Shown here: positions 18,889-27,759 of the stretch, piece by piece
How the letters are laid out: each line of letters opens with the position of its first letter
Numbering within the stretch: position 1 is the stretch's first letter
Assembly: GCA_014284505.1 (NCBI GenBank)
Contig: JAAFYY010000001.1
Span: forward strand, 4,960,001 to 5,024,000
DNA length: 64,000 bases
Source of the DNA: Streptacidiphilus sp. 4-A2
Lineage (GTDB): Bacteria; Actinomycetota; Actinomycetes; Streptomycetales; Streptomycetaceae
Direction of reading: 5' to 3'
Notes under the pieces: model-generated
Told to the model about the DNA's origin: nothing
Seen by the model: only the letters and a program-made list of their open reading frames with translations
Databases searched by the model: none
Position numbers and translations under genes: made by a program

Positions 18889-19822
18889 CCAGCAGCCCGA
18901 CCAGTACCCGGAGTCCGCGGCGGATCCTGCCCGGGGGGCGCGCGCGGTCACGCTGGTGATCGTGCTGGCTGCGCTGGTGCCGCTGGGTCTCGCCGGGTGG
19001 CTCGGTGGGCGGGCGCTGTTCGGCGGGGGCGCGCAGGCGGTCGCGGCCGCCCCCGGGGACGGCCGCCGGACGCCGTCCGGAGCCCGCGGTCCGACCACGC
19101 CCGGGCCCTCGGGCGCGCCCAGGAGCACCCCGGCCGGCGCGCTGCCGCTGGCCGGGAAGGTGGTGCTGATCGATCCGGGCCACAATCCCGGCAACTACCG
19201 CTACCCGGACCAGATCAACGCGCTGGTGCCGGTCGGCAACGGCAGCAAGGCGTGTGACACCACCGGCACCGAGACCGACGCCGGCTACCCGGAGGCCGAC
19301 TTCACGCTGGACGTGGCCCGCCGCGCCCGGGTGATCCTGCAGGCCGAGGGCGCCAAGGTGGTGTTCACCCAGGACGGTGACCGGCCCTGGGGACCGTGCG
19401 TGACCGAACGCGCGGAGATCGGCAACGCGGCCCACGCGGACGCGGCGGTCTCGGTCCATGGGGACGGCGCGGGGGCGGACGACTACGGCTTCCACGTGAT
19501 CCTGCCCGCCCTGGTGGTCGCCGGCGGGGCGGACACCGCGCCGATCGTCGGCCCCTCCCGTACCCTGGGACTGGATCTGCGCGCGGCCTTCCAGCACGCC
19601 ACCGGCGAGCCCTTCGCGACCTACATCGACCACGGCACCGGCCTGGACGTCCGCAGTGACCTGGGCGGCCTGAACCTGTCGACTGTACCCAAGGTCTTCA
19701 TCGAGTGCGGCAACATGCGCAATTCGACCGACGCGGGCCGGATGACCTCGGCGTCCTGGCGGCAGGGCGCCGCCCAGGGAATCGCCGCCGGCCTCACTGC
19801 CTACCTGCTGCACCAGAATTGA
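18878..19822 (+). CDS. N-acetylmuramoyl-L-alanine amidase (Amidase_3), membrane-anchored
   Basis: Cuts the amide bond between N-acetylmuramic acid and the stem peptide of peptidoglycan. N-terminal cytoplasmic tail, one membrane helix (VTLVIVLAALVPLGLAGWL, about residues 26-45), a Pro/Thr/Ala linker, then the catalytic domain from about residue 90: zinc ligands in DPGHNPG, PEADF and VSVHGDG, catalytic Glu in FIECGNMRN. 314 residues, intact. ATG 18878 overlaps the previous gene. A Cys-containing insert follows the first zinc motif. Confidence 0.92.
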   Translation: MPSDQQPDQYPESAADPARGARAVTLVIVLAALVPLGLAGWLGGRALFGGGAQAVAAAPGDGRRTPSGARGPTTPGPSGAPRSTPAGALPLAGKVVLIDPGHNPGNYRYPDQINALVPVGNGSKACDTTGTETDAGYPEADFTLDVARRARVILQAEGAKVVFTQDGDRPWGPCVTERAEIGNAAHADAAVSVHGDGAGADDYGFHVILPALVVAGGADTAPIVGPSRTLGLDLRAAFQHATGEPFATYIDHGTGLDVRSDLGGLNLSTVPKVFIECGNMRNSTDAGRMTSASWRQGAAQGIAAGLTAYLLHQN

Positions 19823-19912
19823 CACGGTCGCGCGGCTGGCAGCATGGTGACCCCTCACCCCCGTACGCTATGGCCGGTCCCACCATCACCACTCATGAGA
19901 GGGCTCGACTCG

Positions 19913-21028
19913 GTGAACCTCCGAACCGTCACCAGGGGGACGCCGCGCTCGCGTTTGCGGCTCTCCTGCTGCTGATCTCCTCATTCCTGCCGTTCTTCAC
20001 GCTCGATTCCACACTCTGTGGCACAGCAGGGATCAGCTGCTCATCGAACGGCTGGAGCTCGGGAAGCTTCCCGTTGCTCCCCTCGGTGTTCCTGCTCGGG
20101 ATCATAGGCGCTGCCCTGGTCGTCCTCTCCCATCTGCGGCCGAACTCCCCCCGGCCCGCCGGTATCCAGCTCGACCACTGGGGCACGGTGCTGACCGTCG
20201 CCGCCTTCTGGTCCGCGTTGTGGTCGCTGTTCGGCGGCGGTGCCGATGTCAGCCACGGCGCGGGGCCTACCTGGGCTTCCTGGCCACGCTGATCGGCGCG
20301 GGCGCGGCGGTGGCGGCTCCGCGGGTGCCCGCGCTGCGGGCGCCGCTGCTGCCGGCCCAGCCCGAGCAGGGCGGCGGCTACCCGCAGGGGCAGTCCGGCG
20401 CCTACTACCACGGCCAGCCGGTGCAGCAGAGCCACCCCGGGCAGCCCTTCAGCGGTCCGCAGCAGGGCGGCTACGGCTACCCGCAGCCGGAGGGCAGCAG
20501 CAGCCCAACCCCTACGGATACGGCTACCCGCAGCAGGGCGGCCAGGGTAGCCAGGGCGGCCAGGCCCAGCCCTACGGCACCCCGGCGCCCGCGCCCGCCC
20601 AGGGCTTCGCCCAGGAGCCCGCTGCGGCGACTCCCGCCCCGGAGCCGACCCCCGCGCCGGAGGACGCCGCGCCGCCGCAGGTCGACCGGTCCACCGCGAT
20701 GCTGAAGCCGGTCAAGGCACAGCCGGAACCGGCGGCCGGGACCCCCGCCGCGGAACCCGCTGCCGAGGCGGCAGCGGAGCCCGCGGCCGAGGCCGCCGAG
20801 CCGGCGCCCGCGCCGGAGGGCGCGCCCTCCTTCGCGCCGTTCTGGTTCGCCGTTCCGGCGGTGCGCCAGCTCGTGCCCGAGCAGGGAGCGGGCGGCGCGC
20901 CGGTCGGGGAACTGGTGCCCGGCACCTGGTACCTGGCCATCGCCCAGGTCGGCGACGCGCTGCTGACCCAGACCCAGGAGGGCAGGCGCGGCCTGCTTGC
21001 CGACACCTCGGGCATCCAGCGCGGCTGA
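19913..21028 (+). CDS. membrane protein with Gln/Gly/Pro-rich and Ala/Glu/Pro-rich tail
   Basis: Streptomycete protein type with four N-terminal helices (ALAFAALLLLISSFLPFF, PSVFLLGIIGAALVVLS, WGTVLTVAAFWSALWSLF, LGFLATLIGAGAAVAA) followed by a cytoplasmic low-complexity region (YPQGQSG, GYGYPQP, AAEPAAEAAAEP) and a folded C-terminal domain ending PGTWYLAIAQVGDALLTQTQ. GTG 19913 is preferred because it gives the family-like start MNLRTVTRGD once one base is added in the GGGGG run near 19936; an ATG at 19870 is the alternative. Further deletions lie near 20265 and 20503. Function unknown. Confidence 0.65.
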
Positions 21029-21070
21029 GCCCGCGTCCGACCCGCGTTCGACCCGCGTTCCACCCCGCCT

Positions 21071-21105
21071 CCGGGCCGGTACGGCAACCAGCCGTACCGG
21101 CCCGG
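21071..21105. terminator. strong hairpin terminator
   Basis: CCGGGCCGGTACGGC (21071-21085) and GCCGTACCGGCCCGG (21091-21105) form a perfect 15-base stem with loop AACCA, 43 bases after the membrane-protein stop. Confidence 0.88.
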
Positions 21106-21137
21106 CGGCGTTGCGGCGCGAATCCGTTGTCGCCCGG

Positions 21138-21182
21138 CGGCGTTGTGGCGCAGCGGCGTTGTGGCGCAGCGGCGTTGTGGCC
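21138..21182. repeat. 16-base tandem repeat
   Basis: About 2.75 copies of CGGCGTTGTGGCGCAG between the terminator and the F420-oxidoreductase promoter. No coding role. Confidence 0.8.
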
Positions 21183-21217
21183 GGGGGGCGGACGGCCTAC
21201 GCTCACCTCCAGGGATC

Positions 21218-21230
21218 TGACGAAGCATCA
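21218..21230. promoter_or_regulatory. class B operator upstream of F420-dependent oxidoreductase
   Basis: TGACGAAGCATCA; flanking bases extend the palindrome to ATCTGACGAAGCATCAGAT. It ends 19 bases before the ATG, a position where bound protein would block transcription or initiation. Confidence 0.68.
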
Positions 21231-21249
21231 GATACAGGGGGTTCCCGTC

Positions 21250-22258
21250 ATGCGGCTCGGACTGGCACTCGGCTACTGGGGCGCGGCACCCACCCCGGAT
21301 TCGTGGAACTCGCCCAGGAGGCCGAACGCCTGGGCTACGACTCGGTCTGGACCGCCGAAGCCTGGGGCTCCGACGCGTTCACCCCGCTCACCTGGATCGC
21401 CGCCCGCACCGAGCGGATCCGGCTGGGCACGGCGGTCGCCCAGATGGCGGCCAGGACGCCGACCGCCACCGCGATGCAGGCGATGACCCTGGACCACCTC
21501 TCCGGGGGCAGGTTCATGCTGGGCCTGGGCCTGTCCGGGCCGCAGGTCGTCGAGGGCTGGTACGGGCGGCCGTTTCCGCGCTCGCCGCTCACTTCCGTCC
21601 GTGAGTATGTCGACATCGTCCGCCAAGTGCTGCGCCGGGAGCGGCCGGTGGAGCTGGACGGGAGCTATCACCCGCTGCCCTACCGGGGCCCCGACGGCAG
21701 CGGTGCGGGCAAGCCGCTGAAGCCGATCCTGCACCCGCTGCGCGCGAACTGCCGATCCTGCTCGGGGCCGAGGGCCCCAAGAACATCGCGCAGACCGCGC
21801 GGATCGCCGACGGCTGGCTGCCGCTCTACTTCTCGCCGGAGCAGGCCGGGGCGCACGCCGAGGCCCTGGCCGGGGCCGGCCCCGGATTCACCGTGGCCCC
21901 GCTGGTCCACGCCCGGGTCTGCACCGACGTGGCCGCCGGGCTGGCGCCGATCCAGGCCATGCTGGGCTTCTACATCGGCGGCATGGGCGCCCGTGGACGC
22001 AACTTCCATGCCGACCTGATGGCCCGGATGGGCTACCCGGCCGAGGCCGAACGGATCCAGCAGCTCTTCCTCGACGGACGCCGGGCGGAGGCGGTCGCCG
22101 CCGTCCCGGCCGCCTTCGCCGACGAGATCTCGCTGGTGGGCCCGCGCGAGCGGATAGCCGACCGGCTGGCCGCGTGGCGGGCCGGACCGGTGACCGACCT
22201 GCTGGTCACCGCCCGGGACCCGCTGACCCTGCGCACCCTGGCGGAACTGCTGCTCTGA
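21250..22258 (+). CDS. F420-dependent LLM-class oxidoreductase (Rv3520c-like)
   Basis: Luciferase-like enzyme expected to use coenzyme F420. Signature segments: MRLGLALGYWG, YDSVWTAEAWGSDAFTPL, LDHLSGGRFMLGLGLSGPQVVEGWYG, ILLGAEGPKN, FYIGGMGARGRNFHADL. These are close to the KstR-controlled mycobacterial protein Rv3520c of the cholesterol regulon; the substrate is not known. Two one-base deletions near 21289 (CCC for CCCC) and 21749 must be corrected; about 336 residues. It stands alone behind a class B operator and is followed by a hairpin. Confidence 0.88.
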
Positions 22259-22261
22259 CCC

Positions 22262-22301
22262 AGCCCGGCAGACCGGTTCAGCAGCCCCGGTCCGGCGGGC
22301 T
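22262..22301. terminator. hairpin between convergent genes
   Basis: AGCCCG (22262-22267) pairs with CGGGCT (22296-22301) and GACCGG (22271-22276) with CCGGTC (22287-22292), in the 42-base gap between the oxidoreductase and the mycothiol-enzyme gene. Confidence 0.6.
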
Positions 22302-23083
22302 CAGTCGAAGGTCAGCCCCTCCAGCCACAGCCCCAGTACCGCCTTGTCACCGTGTATCCGAAGCTCGTTGCGGCCGTCCGGCAGTCGCCGGTTGAGCATC
22401 AGCATCAGCTCGGACGCCGGGCCGCGCACCGCCGCGTCGCCCTTGGCGTGCCCCTCCTCGCAGCTGAAGCCCTCCGGGGTACGCCGCAGCAGCCACTCGC
22501 CGTGCACATCGGTGCAGTGCAGGTGCAGAGTGTCGCCCTCGCCGCGCAGCAGCTCACGGCTGGGGTGGGCCCGCGACCGCTCCGCGCCCGCGTTGTGCAG
22601 CAGCTCGTCGATGTTGTCCGCCGCCAGGGCGGGGTCGACCGGCGCCACCGGCACATCCGCCGCCGTCTCGGCGTCGATCCGGTGGATCAGCGTCTCATGG
22701 GCCATCCGCCGGGCCCAGAAGCCCGTGTGCTGCTCCACGCCCCAGCTCCACACCGGCTCCTCCCCGCCGCGCTCGCGCAGCAGAGCCGCCAGCTCGGCCG
22801 CGCCACGCAGCAGCCACTCGGCCTGCCCGGCCGGATCGTCCGGGGACTCGGCGTCGGGCAGGCCGGTCCAGCCGATCCGGTCGGTGGCCCTGGTCCGCAC
22901 CGCCTGGAACGCCCAGCGGTGCACCGTGCCCTGATGTCGGCCCAGGTCAGCCAGCGACCACCCCGGGCAGCTCTCCACCTCGGCCGTCGGATCCCCGGCC
23001 GCGACCACCTCGGCGAAACGCCGCACCTGCGCGTCGAGCACCGCCAGGTACTCCTCGTGCGTCATCCACCCCACAGCGACCAC
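22301..23083 (-). CDS. maleylpyruvate isomerase-family mycothiol-dependent enzyme (DinB-like)
   Basis: Four-helix-bundle protein of the mycothiol maleylpyruvate isomerase N-terminal family. Metal-binding pattern: His in LADLGRHQGTVHRWA near residue 55 and MAHETLIHRIDAE near 135. SCPGWSLADLGRH is the family signature. The C-terminal part (PASELMLMLNRRLPDG) is the MDMPI_C domain. 260 residues, intact. Start either at 23083 or at ATG 23065 (MTHEEYLAVLDAQ). Substrate unknown; a detoxification or thiol-transfer role is typical. Confidence 0.9.
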   Translation of the reverse strand: MVAVGWMTHEEYLAVLDAQVRRFAEVVAAGDPTAEVESCPGWSLADLGRHQGTVHRWAFQAVRTRATDRIGWTGLPDAESPDDPAGQAEWLLRGAAELAALLRERGGEEPVWSWGVEQHTGFWARRMAHETLIHRIDAETAADVPVAPVDPALAADNIDELLHNAGAERSRAHPSRELLRGEGDTLHLHCTDVHGEWLLRRTPEGFSCEEGHAKGDAAVRGPASELMLMLNRRLPDGRNELRIHGDKAVLGLWLEGLTFD

Positions 23084-23206
23084 CCCGTCCCGCTCTGCCT
23101 GTCTCCCGCTGACAGTTCCGGACGCTAGCAGCAGCCACTGACAACCACGCGCCCGTCTCAGGGAGCGGTCGGCTGTGCGGCGAGCGGTCGGCTGTGCGGC
23201 GAGCGC

Positions 23207-24278
23207 TCAGCAGCAGTCGACGGACAGGCCGCGGGGCAGGCTCTCGCCGCCGAAGACGGTGACCGTGGCCTCGTCCCCGCCGAGCGCCGCCACCGCGAGC
23301 AGCAGGGCGCCCGCGGTCCAGGTGGTGCGCTCCTCGGGCCAGACCGCGTCGTCCTCGAACACATAGCCGGTCCAGTAGCCGCCGTCCTGGTGCCGCAGGT
23401 GCTGGATGTCGCGCAGTATCTGCACGGCCCGGTCGGACTCGCCCATCGCCCACAGCGCGAGCGCGAGTTCGGCGCTCTCGCCGCCGGTGACCCAGGGCCG
23501 GTCGGAGACGCACGCACGCCACGCCAGCCGGGCACCACGAAGCGGTCCCAGTCGTGCTCCATCCGCTCCTTGGCGGCCTGCCCGCGCAGCGCCGTGCCGA
23601 GGACCGGGTAGTACCAGTCCATGGAGTAGCGGCTCTTGTCGAGGAAGCGCCCGGGGTGGGCGGTGATCGCGTGGGCGAGCCGGCCCGCGGCCAGCTCCCA
23701 GTCGGGCTGCGGCTCTTCGAGGTAGTCGGCGATGGCCAGGGCGCAGCGCAGCGCGTGGTACACGCTGGAGCTGCCGGTGAGCAGCGCCTCGTCGGGCGCG
23801 CTGCCGTCCTCCTCGCGCCGCCAGGAGATGGTGCCGTCGGCGCGCTGGAGGCCGATCACGAACCCGATGGCGCGGGCGACGGTGGGCCACAGCTCCTCAA
23901 GGAAGGCGTCGTCGCCGGCCGTGAGGTGTGGTGCCAGGCCCCGACCGCGATGTAGGCGCAGAAGTTGGACTCCCGGCTGCGGTCCGTCACCACGCCGTCG
24001 GTATAGGCGGAGTACCAGGAGCCGTCCGAATTCTGATGGTTCATCAGCCATCGGTAGCCGGCCTCGGCGGCGGCGTGCTCGCCCGCCACGTCGAGCGCCA
24101 TGGCGGCCTCGGTGTGGTCCCACGGGTCGAGGTGGCCGCCGGTGAACCAGGGGATGGCTCCGTCGGCGCGCTGGTCGGCGAGGATGCTGCGGACGGTGGC
24201 CGCGGCCTGCCCGGCGTCGAGCACGCCGGGCAGCAGCAGTACCTCGGGGACTGCGACCGGACCGGTGCCCGCTGTCAC
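23207..24278 (-). CDS. alpha/alpha-toroid protein (prenyltransferase/squalene cyclase repeat fold)
   Basis: Repeats of the QW-like kind: ADQRADGAIPWFTGGHLDPWD, HQNSDGSWYSAY, LQRADGTISWRRE, RHQDGGYWTGYVF. About 355 residues when two one-base deletions near 23530 and 23930 are corrected. It lacks an obvious DxDD or DxDDxx cyclase motif, so it may be a glycan- or lipid-binding toroid rather than a cyclase. GTG 24278 overlaps the methyltransferase stop (GTGA), and the glycosyltransferase lies upstream, so three genes form one operon. In actinomycetes this triad recurs, with unknown product. Confidence 0.75.
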
Positions 24279-25030
24279 CCGAGCCCCTGGGCCGCGTCGG
24301 AGGTGCGGGCCTGCGGCTTGGTCGCGTAGGCGACGAAGCTCTTGCCGATGACCGGGTTGAGCGCGGACTCTGCGGCGCGGGTGATCCGGCTGATCACCGG
24401 GGTGCCGACGATGTCCCAGACCAGCAACTGGTGGTAGGCCTTGACCGGCAGTGCCTGGTCGTTGTCGACGCCCAGCGCGCACTTGATCCACCAGTACGGC
24501 GAGTGCAGCGCGTGCGCGTGGTGCTGCCCGTAGGGGGTGAGCCCGGCCTCGCGCATCTTCTCGACCAGCTCGTCGCCCTTGTAGATGCGGATGTGGCCGC
24601 CCTCGACCTCGTGGTAGGCGTCGGAGAGCGCCCAGCAGATCTTCTCCGGCAGCCAGCGGGGCACGGTGATCGCGATCGACCCGCCGGGCCGGAGCACCCG
24701 GACCATCTCCGCCAGCACACCCTTGTCGTCCGGGATGTGCTCCATCACCTCGGAGATGATGACCTTGTCGAAGGAGTCGTCGGGGAAGGGCAGCGACAGC
24801 GCGTCGCCCTCGATCGCGATGGCGGAGGCACCGGCCGGGGCCTCACCTGCCTGGTCCATGGCCGAGAACCAGCGCCTGACCTCGCGGATCTCCTCAGCGT
24901 TGCGGTCCAGGGCGACGACCCGGCCGCCGCGCCGGTAGACCTCGAAGGCGTGTCGGCCGCCGCCGCAGCCCAGGTCGAGCACCCGGTCGCCGGGGGCGAT
25001 CGGGAATCGGGAGAAGTCGACGGTCAGCAC
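24275..25030 (-). CDS. class I SAM-dependent methyltransferase
   Basis: Methyltransf_11-like domain: motif I VLDLGCGGGRHAFE near residue 18, acidic end of strand 2 VALDRNAEEI, IEGDALSLPFPDDSFDKVI near 80, SEVMEHIPDD and LRPGGSIAITVPR. The C-terminal 110 residues (YHEVEGGHIRIYKGDELVEKM, HALHSPYWWIKC) suggest a bulky, possibly membrane-associated substrate. 251 residues, intact. GTG 25030. Its TGA overlaps the start of the toroid gene, so expression is coupled. Confidence 0.9.
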   Translation of the reverse strand: MLTVDFSRFPIAPGDRVLDLGCGGGRHAFEVYRRGGRVVALDRNAEEIREVRRWFSAMDQAGEAPAGASAIAIEGDALSLPFPDDSFDKVIISEVMEHIPDDKGVLAEMVRVLRPGGSIAITVPRWLPEKICWALSDAYHEVEGGHIRIYKGDELVEKMREAGLTPYGQHHAHALHSPYWWIKCALGVDNDQALPVKAYHQLLVWDIVGTPVISRITRAAESALNPVIGKSFVAYATKPQARTSDAAQGLG

Positions 25031-25209
25031 AGTCCTGGGGCTCCATTCACTTCAGTCACTTCGTCGTCCGGGAGTTCACTTCTCGTCCGGCTGGGTCATC
25101 GTCCGGCTGGGTCATCCGGGTAGGTCGTCCGGGTGTGCCGGCCGGCTGCCGCACCCGGGGCCCCCCCGCCCGGGGAGGCGGCGGTACCGGGCCGGCCGGG
25201 CCGCGGCGG

Positions 25210-26599
25210 CTACACGTAGCGCCAGCCGCGGCCGGCCCGGGCGTGCTGCCCGGTCCCGGTGGCGATGGACTCCCGGTAGCGCTCGACGGTCAGCTCGGCG
25301 GCGCGTTCCCAGGTGAAGCGGGCGAGGACCCGCTCGCGCCCGGCGGTGCCGATGCGCAGCCGCAGCTCCGGGTCGTCCAGCAGCCGGCCCAGGGCGGAGG
25401 CCAGCGCGCCCGGGTCGGCCGGGGCACCGCCAGGCAGGTCTCGCCGTCGGGTCCGGACACCTCGGGGATGGCGCCGCCGGTGGTGGCCACCAGCGGGGTG
25501 CCGGTGGCCATGGCCTCGGCGGCGGGCAGCGAGAAGCCCTCGTACAGCGAGGGGACGCAGGCGACCTGGGCGCTGCGCACCAGGTCCACGAAGTCGGCGT
25601 CGTCTATGCCGCCGCGGAACTCGATGGCCGATTCCAGGCCCAGTCGCCGGATCGTCTCGGCGACCGGTCCGTCGTCGCGGCGGCGGCCGACCACGACCAG
25701 GTGCGCGTCGCGTTCGGTGCGGACCTTGGCCAGCGCCTCGATCAGGTGGACCAGGCCCTTGAGCGGGACGTCGGCGCTGGAGGTGGTGACGATGCGTCCG
25801 GGGACCTCGGCGACGGAGGGGTCGGGCGACCAGAGCCGCACATCCGCGCCGATCGGCACCACGTGCACCCGCTCGGGGCGGACCCCGAGGTGCTCGGTGA
25901 TCTCCCGGCTGGAGCTCTGCGAGACGGTGAGCACCGAGTCGAGCCGCTCGGCGACCCGCCGCTGCATCCGGGTGAAGCCGTACCAGGGCGCACCGACAGC
26001 TTCCGGCCGAGGCCCTCGGCGGCGTCCAGGTCGAGCCGGCGGTCCACGGTGACCGGGTGATGGATGGTGGTGACCAGCGGGAAGCCGATCCGGTCCAGGC
26101 CCAGCAGGCCGTAGCCGAGGGTCTGGTTGTCGTGCACGACGTCGTAGCGGCCGCGGTGCAGGGCCAGGTGGCGGCGGGCGCGCAGGCTGAAGGTGAGCGG
26201 CTCGGGGAAGCCGCCGGTGCGCATGGTGGCGTACTCGATCAGGTCGACCGGGCCGCGGTACTCGGACAGCCGCGGATTACGGAACGGGTCCGGGCTGCGG
26301 TACAGGTCCAGGCTGGCGATCCCGGTGAAGCCGAGGCGTCCGCCGGTGCCGGGCTCTAGCTCGTCCAGCACCGGGTAGGGCTGGCCGCCGAGCACCTCGA
26401 CGTCGTGCCCGAGCCGGGCCAGCTCCCGCGACAGGTGGCGGACATAGACGCCCTGGCCGCCGCAGTACGGGTTGCCCTTGTAGGAGAGCAGGGCGATCCG
26501 CAGCGGCCGGTCGGCCGGTACGAGGTCACTCGCAGTACTGAGGTCACTCGCAGTACTGGGGCCACTCGCAGTACTGGGGTCGCTCGCAGCACTGGTCAC
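25210..26599 (-). CDS. GT4-family glycosyltransferase
   Basis: GT-B retaining glycosyltransferase. Glycine-rich acceptor loop IALLSYKGNPYCGGQGVYVRHL, HDNQTLGYGLL, DSVLTVSQSS, VPIGADVRLW, and the nucleotide-sugar EX7E region PSLYEGFSLPAAEAMATG. About 460 residues. One-base deletions near 25990 (giving RKLSVRPWYGFTRMQ) and 25425 must be repaired; the end is RGWRYV. GTG 26599 has GAGGAG ten bases upstream; the first 25 residues (STASDL type) come from an 18-base tandem repeat. First gene of the GT/methyltransferase/toroid operon. Confidence 0.88.
26522..26593. repeat. four 18-base tandem repeats in the glycosyltransferase 5' end
   Basis: Two identical units GAGGTCACTCGCAGTACT followed by two with two or three changes. 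In frame with the glycosyltransferase they encode the S-T-A-S-D-L/P/G repeats before its first beta strand; being a multiple of three, copy-number change would keep the frame. Confidence 0.85.
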
Positions 26600-26713
26600 C
26601 TGGGGTCGTCTCCTCTGCAAGAACCTGCGTGAACCGCTGATCAGTTCAGTACCGTCGTCATCCGCCGCCACCCGCTCCGCGCACTCCCGACAACAGCCCT
26701 CGCCAGGGTAATC

Positions 26714-26727
26714 TAGAACACGTTCCA
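26714..26727. promoter_or_regulatory. KstR-type operator upstream of kstR-like gene
   Basis: TAGAACACGTTCCA fits TnnAACnnGTTnnA. It is in the 307-base divergent spacer between the glycosyltransferase and the regulator. Position suggests autoregulation of the regulator. Apart from this site the spacer shows nothing clear. Confidence 0.8.
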
Positions 26728-26906
26728 ATGATGGAGCAGTATGAGACCTTGAGGTTACCGGCCCGTAGCGGGCCCCCGGGGGCAGGGCGGGTGATTCGCG
26801 CCACCCTGCTCTGCGCCATCATGGGCCACGCCGGGCGGTCGAGCAGACCGGCTGCCCGCTCATCCTGCCCGTTCACCGCAGGGCGCCAGCAGACGGGGGA
26901 CCGCAC

Positions 26907-27579
26907 ATGACCACCGACCCCAGACTGTCCGCGCCGCCGCTGACGAGCGGCAGGAGGCCCGCCGCCGCCGGATCCTGCACGCCGCGGCGCAGCTCGCCTC
27001 GCGCGGCGGCTTCGACGCGGTGCAGATGCGCGAGGTGGCGGAGATCTCCGGGGTGGCCTGGGCACGCTCTACCGCTACTTCCCGTCGAAGGTGCACCTGC
27101 TGGTGGCGACCATGCAGGACCAGCTCCAGCTGACCCAGGACGCGGTGCGCAAGCCCGCCGGTCGGCGACACACCCGGGGCCCGGGTGACCGAGACCCTGA
27201 TGCGCACCTTCCGCGGCCTCCAGCGCGAGCCGCAGCTGGCGGAGGCCATGGTCAGGGCGCTGACCTTCGCCGACCGCTCGGCGAGCGCGGAGGTGGACCA
27301 GGTCACCCGGCTGACCACGGCGCTGATCGTGCACGCGATGGGCTCCGGCCAGCCGCCGACCCGCGAGCAGCTGGGGCGGTCCGGGTGATCGAGCACACCT
27401 GGCACTCGGCGCTGGTCAGCTGGCTCTCCGGGCGGGCGTCGATCGCGCAGGTCCGGATCGACCTGGAGACCGCCTGCCGGCTGCTGGGCGGGACCGCCCA
27501 GCCCTCCCGCACTGCCCGCGCGCCGCTCACTCCTCGGGCGGGAACACCGGGTCACCACTGCCGGCCAGCAGCAGGGTGA
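26907..27579 (+). CDS. kstR: TetR-family regulator, KstR-like
   Basis: Probable repressor of steroid/isoprenoid degradation genes, released by a CoA thioester ligand as KstR is in mycobacteria. The HTH region reads ILHAAAQLASRGGFDAVQMREVAE, then GTLYRYFPSKVHLLVATM, very close to mycobacterial KstR; the C-terminal domain shows EPQLAEAMVRALTFAD, ASAEVDQVTRL and WLSGRAS. ATG 26907. Frame breaks near 26955, 27062, 27155 and 27375 must be repaired; the exact end is uncertain and overlaps the ferredoxin 3' end. A KstR box lies 180 bases upstream, and six further matches lie in front of neighbouring catabolic genes. Confidence 0.8.
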
Positions 27580-27759
27580 TCGCCTCGACCGGGCAGCCCT
27601 CGGCCGCGGCCAGCAGCGGCTCCGACGCCTCCGCCCGCTCCGGAGCGGGTGCGACCGGCGGTCGTTGTCCAGCCGGAAGCCCTCCGGCGCGGAGGCCGCG
27701 CACAGCCCGGAGCCGATGCAGACCGCCCGGTCCACCGCCACCGTCCAGTGGTCGCCCAT
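27527..27759 (-). CDS. single-cluster [3Fe-4S] ferredoxin
   Basis: Small electron carrier, likely donor for the CYP125-like P450. Cluster ligands: CIGSGLC near residue 14-20 and the distal Cys in AEGCPVEAI; the spacing Cx5C plus a later CP is that of actinobacterial P450-linked ferredoxins. ATG 27759 has GGGAGGA upstream and overlaps the aldehyde dehydrogenase stop (TGATG), so they are translationally coupled. A one-base deletion near 27662 interrupts LDNDRRPVAPAPERAEA. About 78 residues. Confidence 0.86.
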
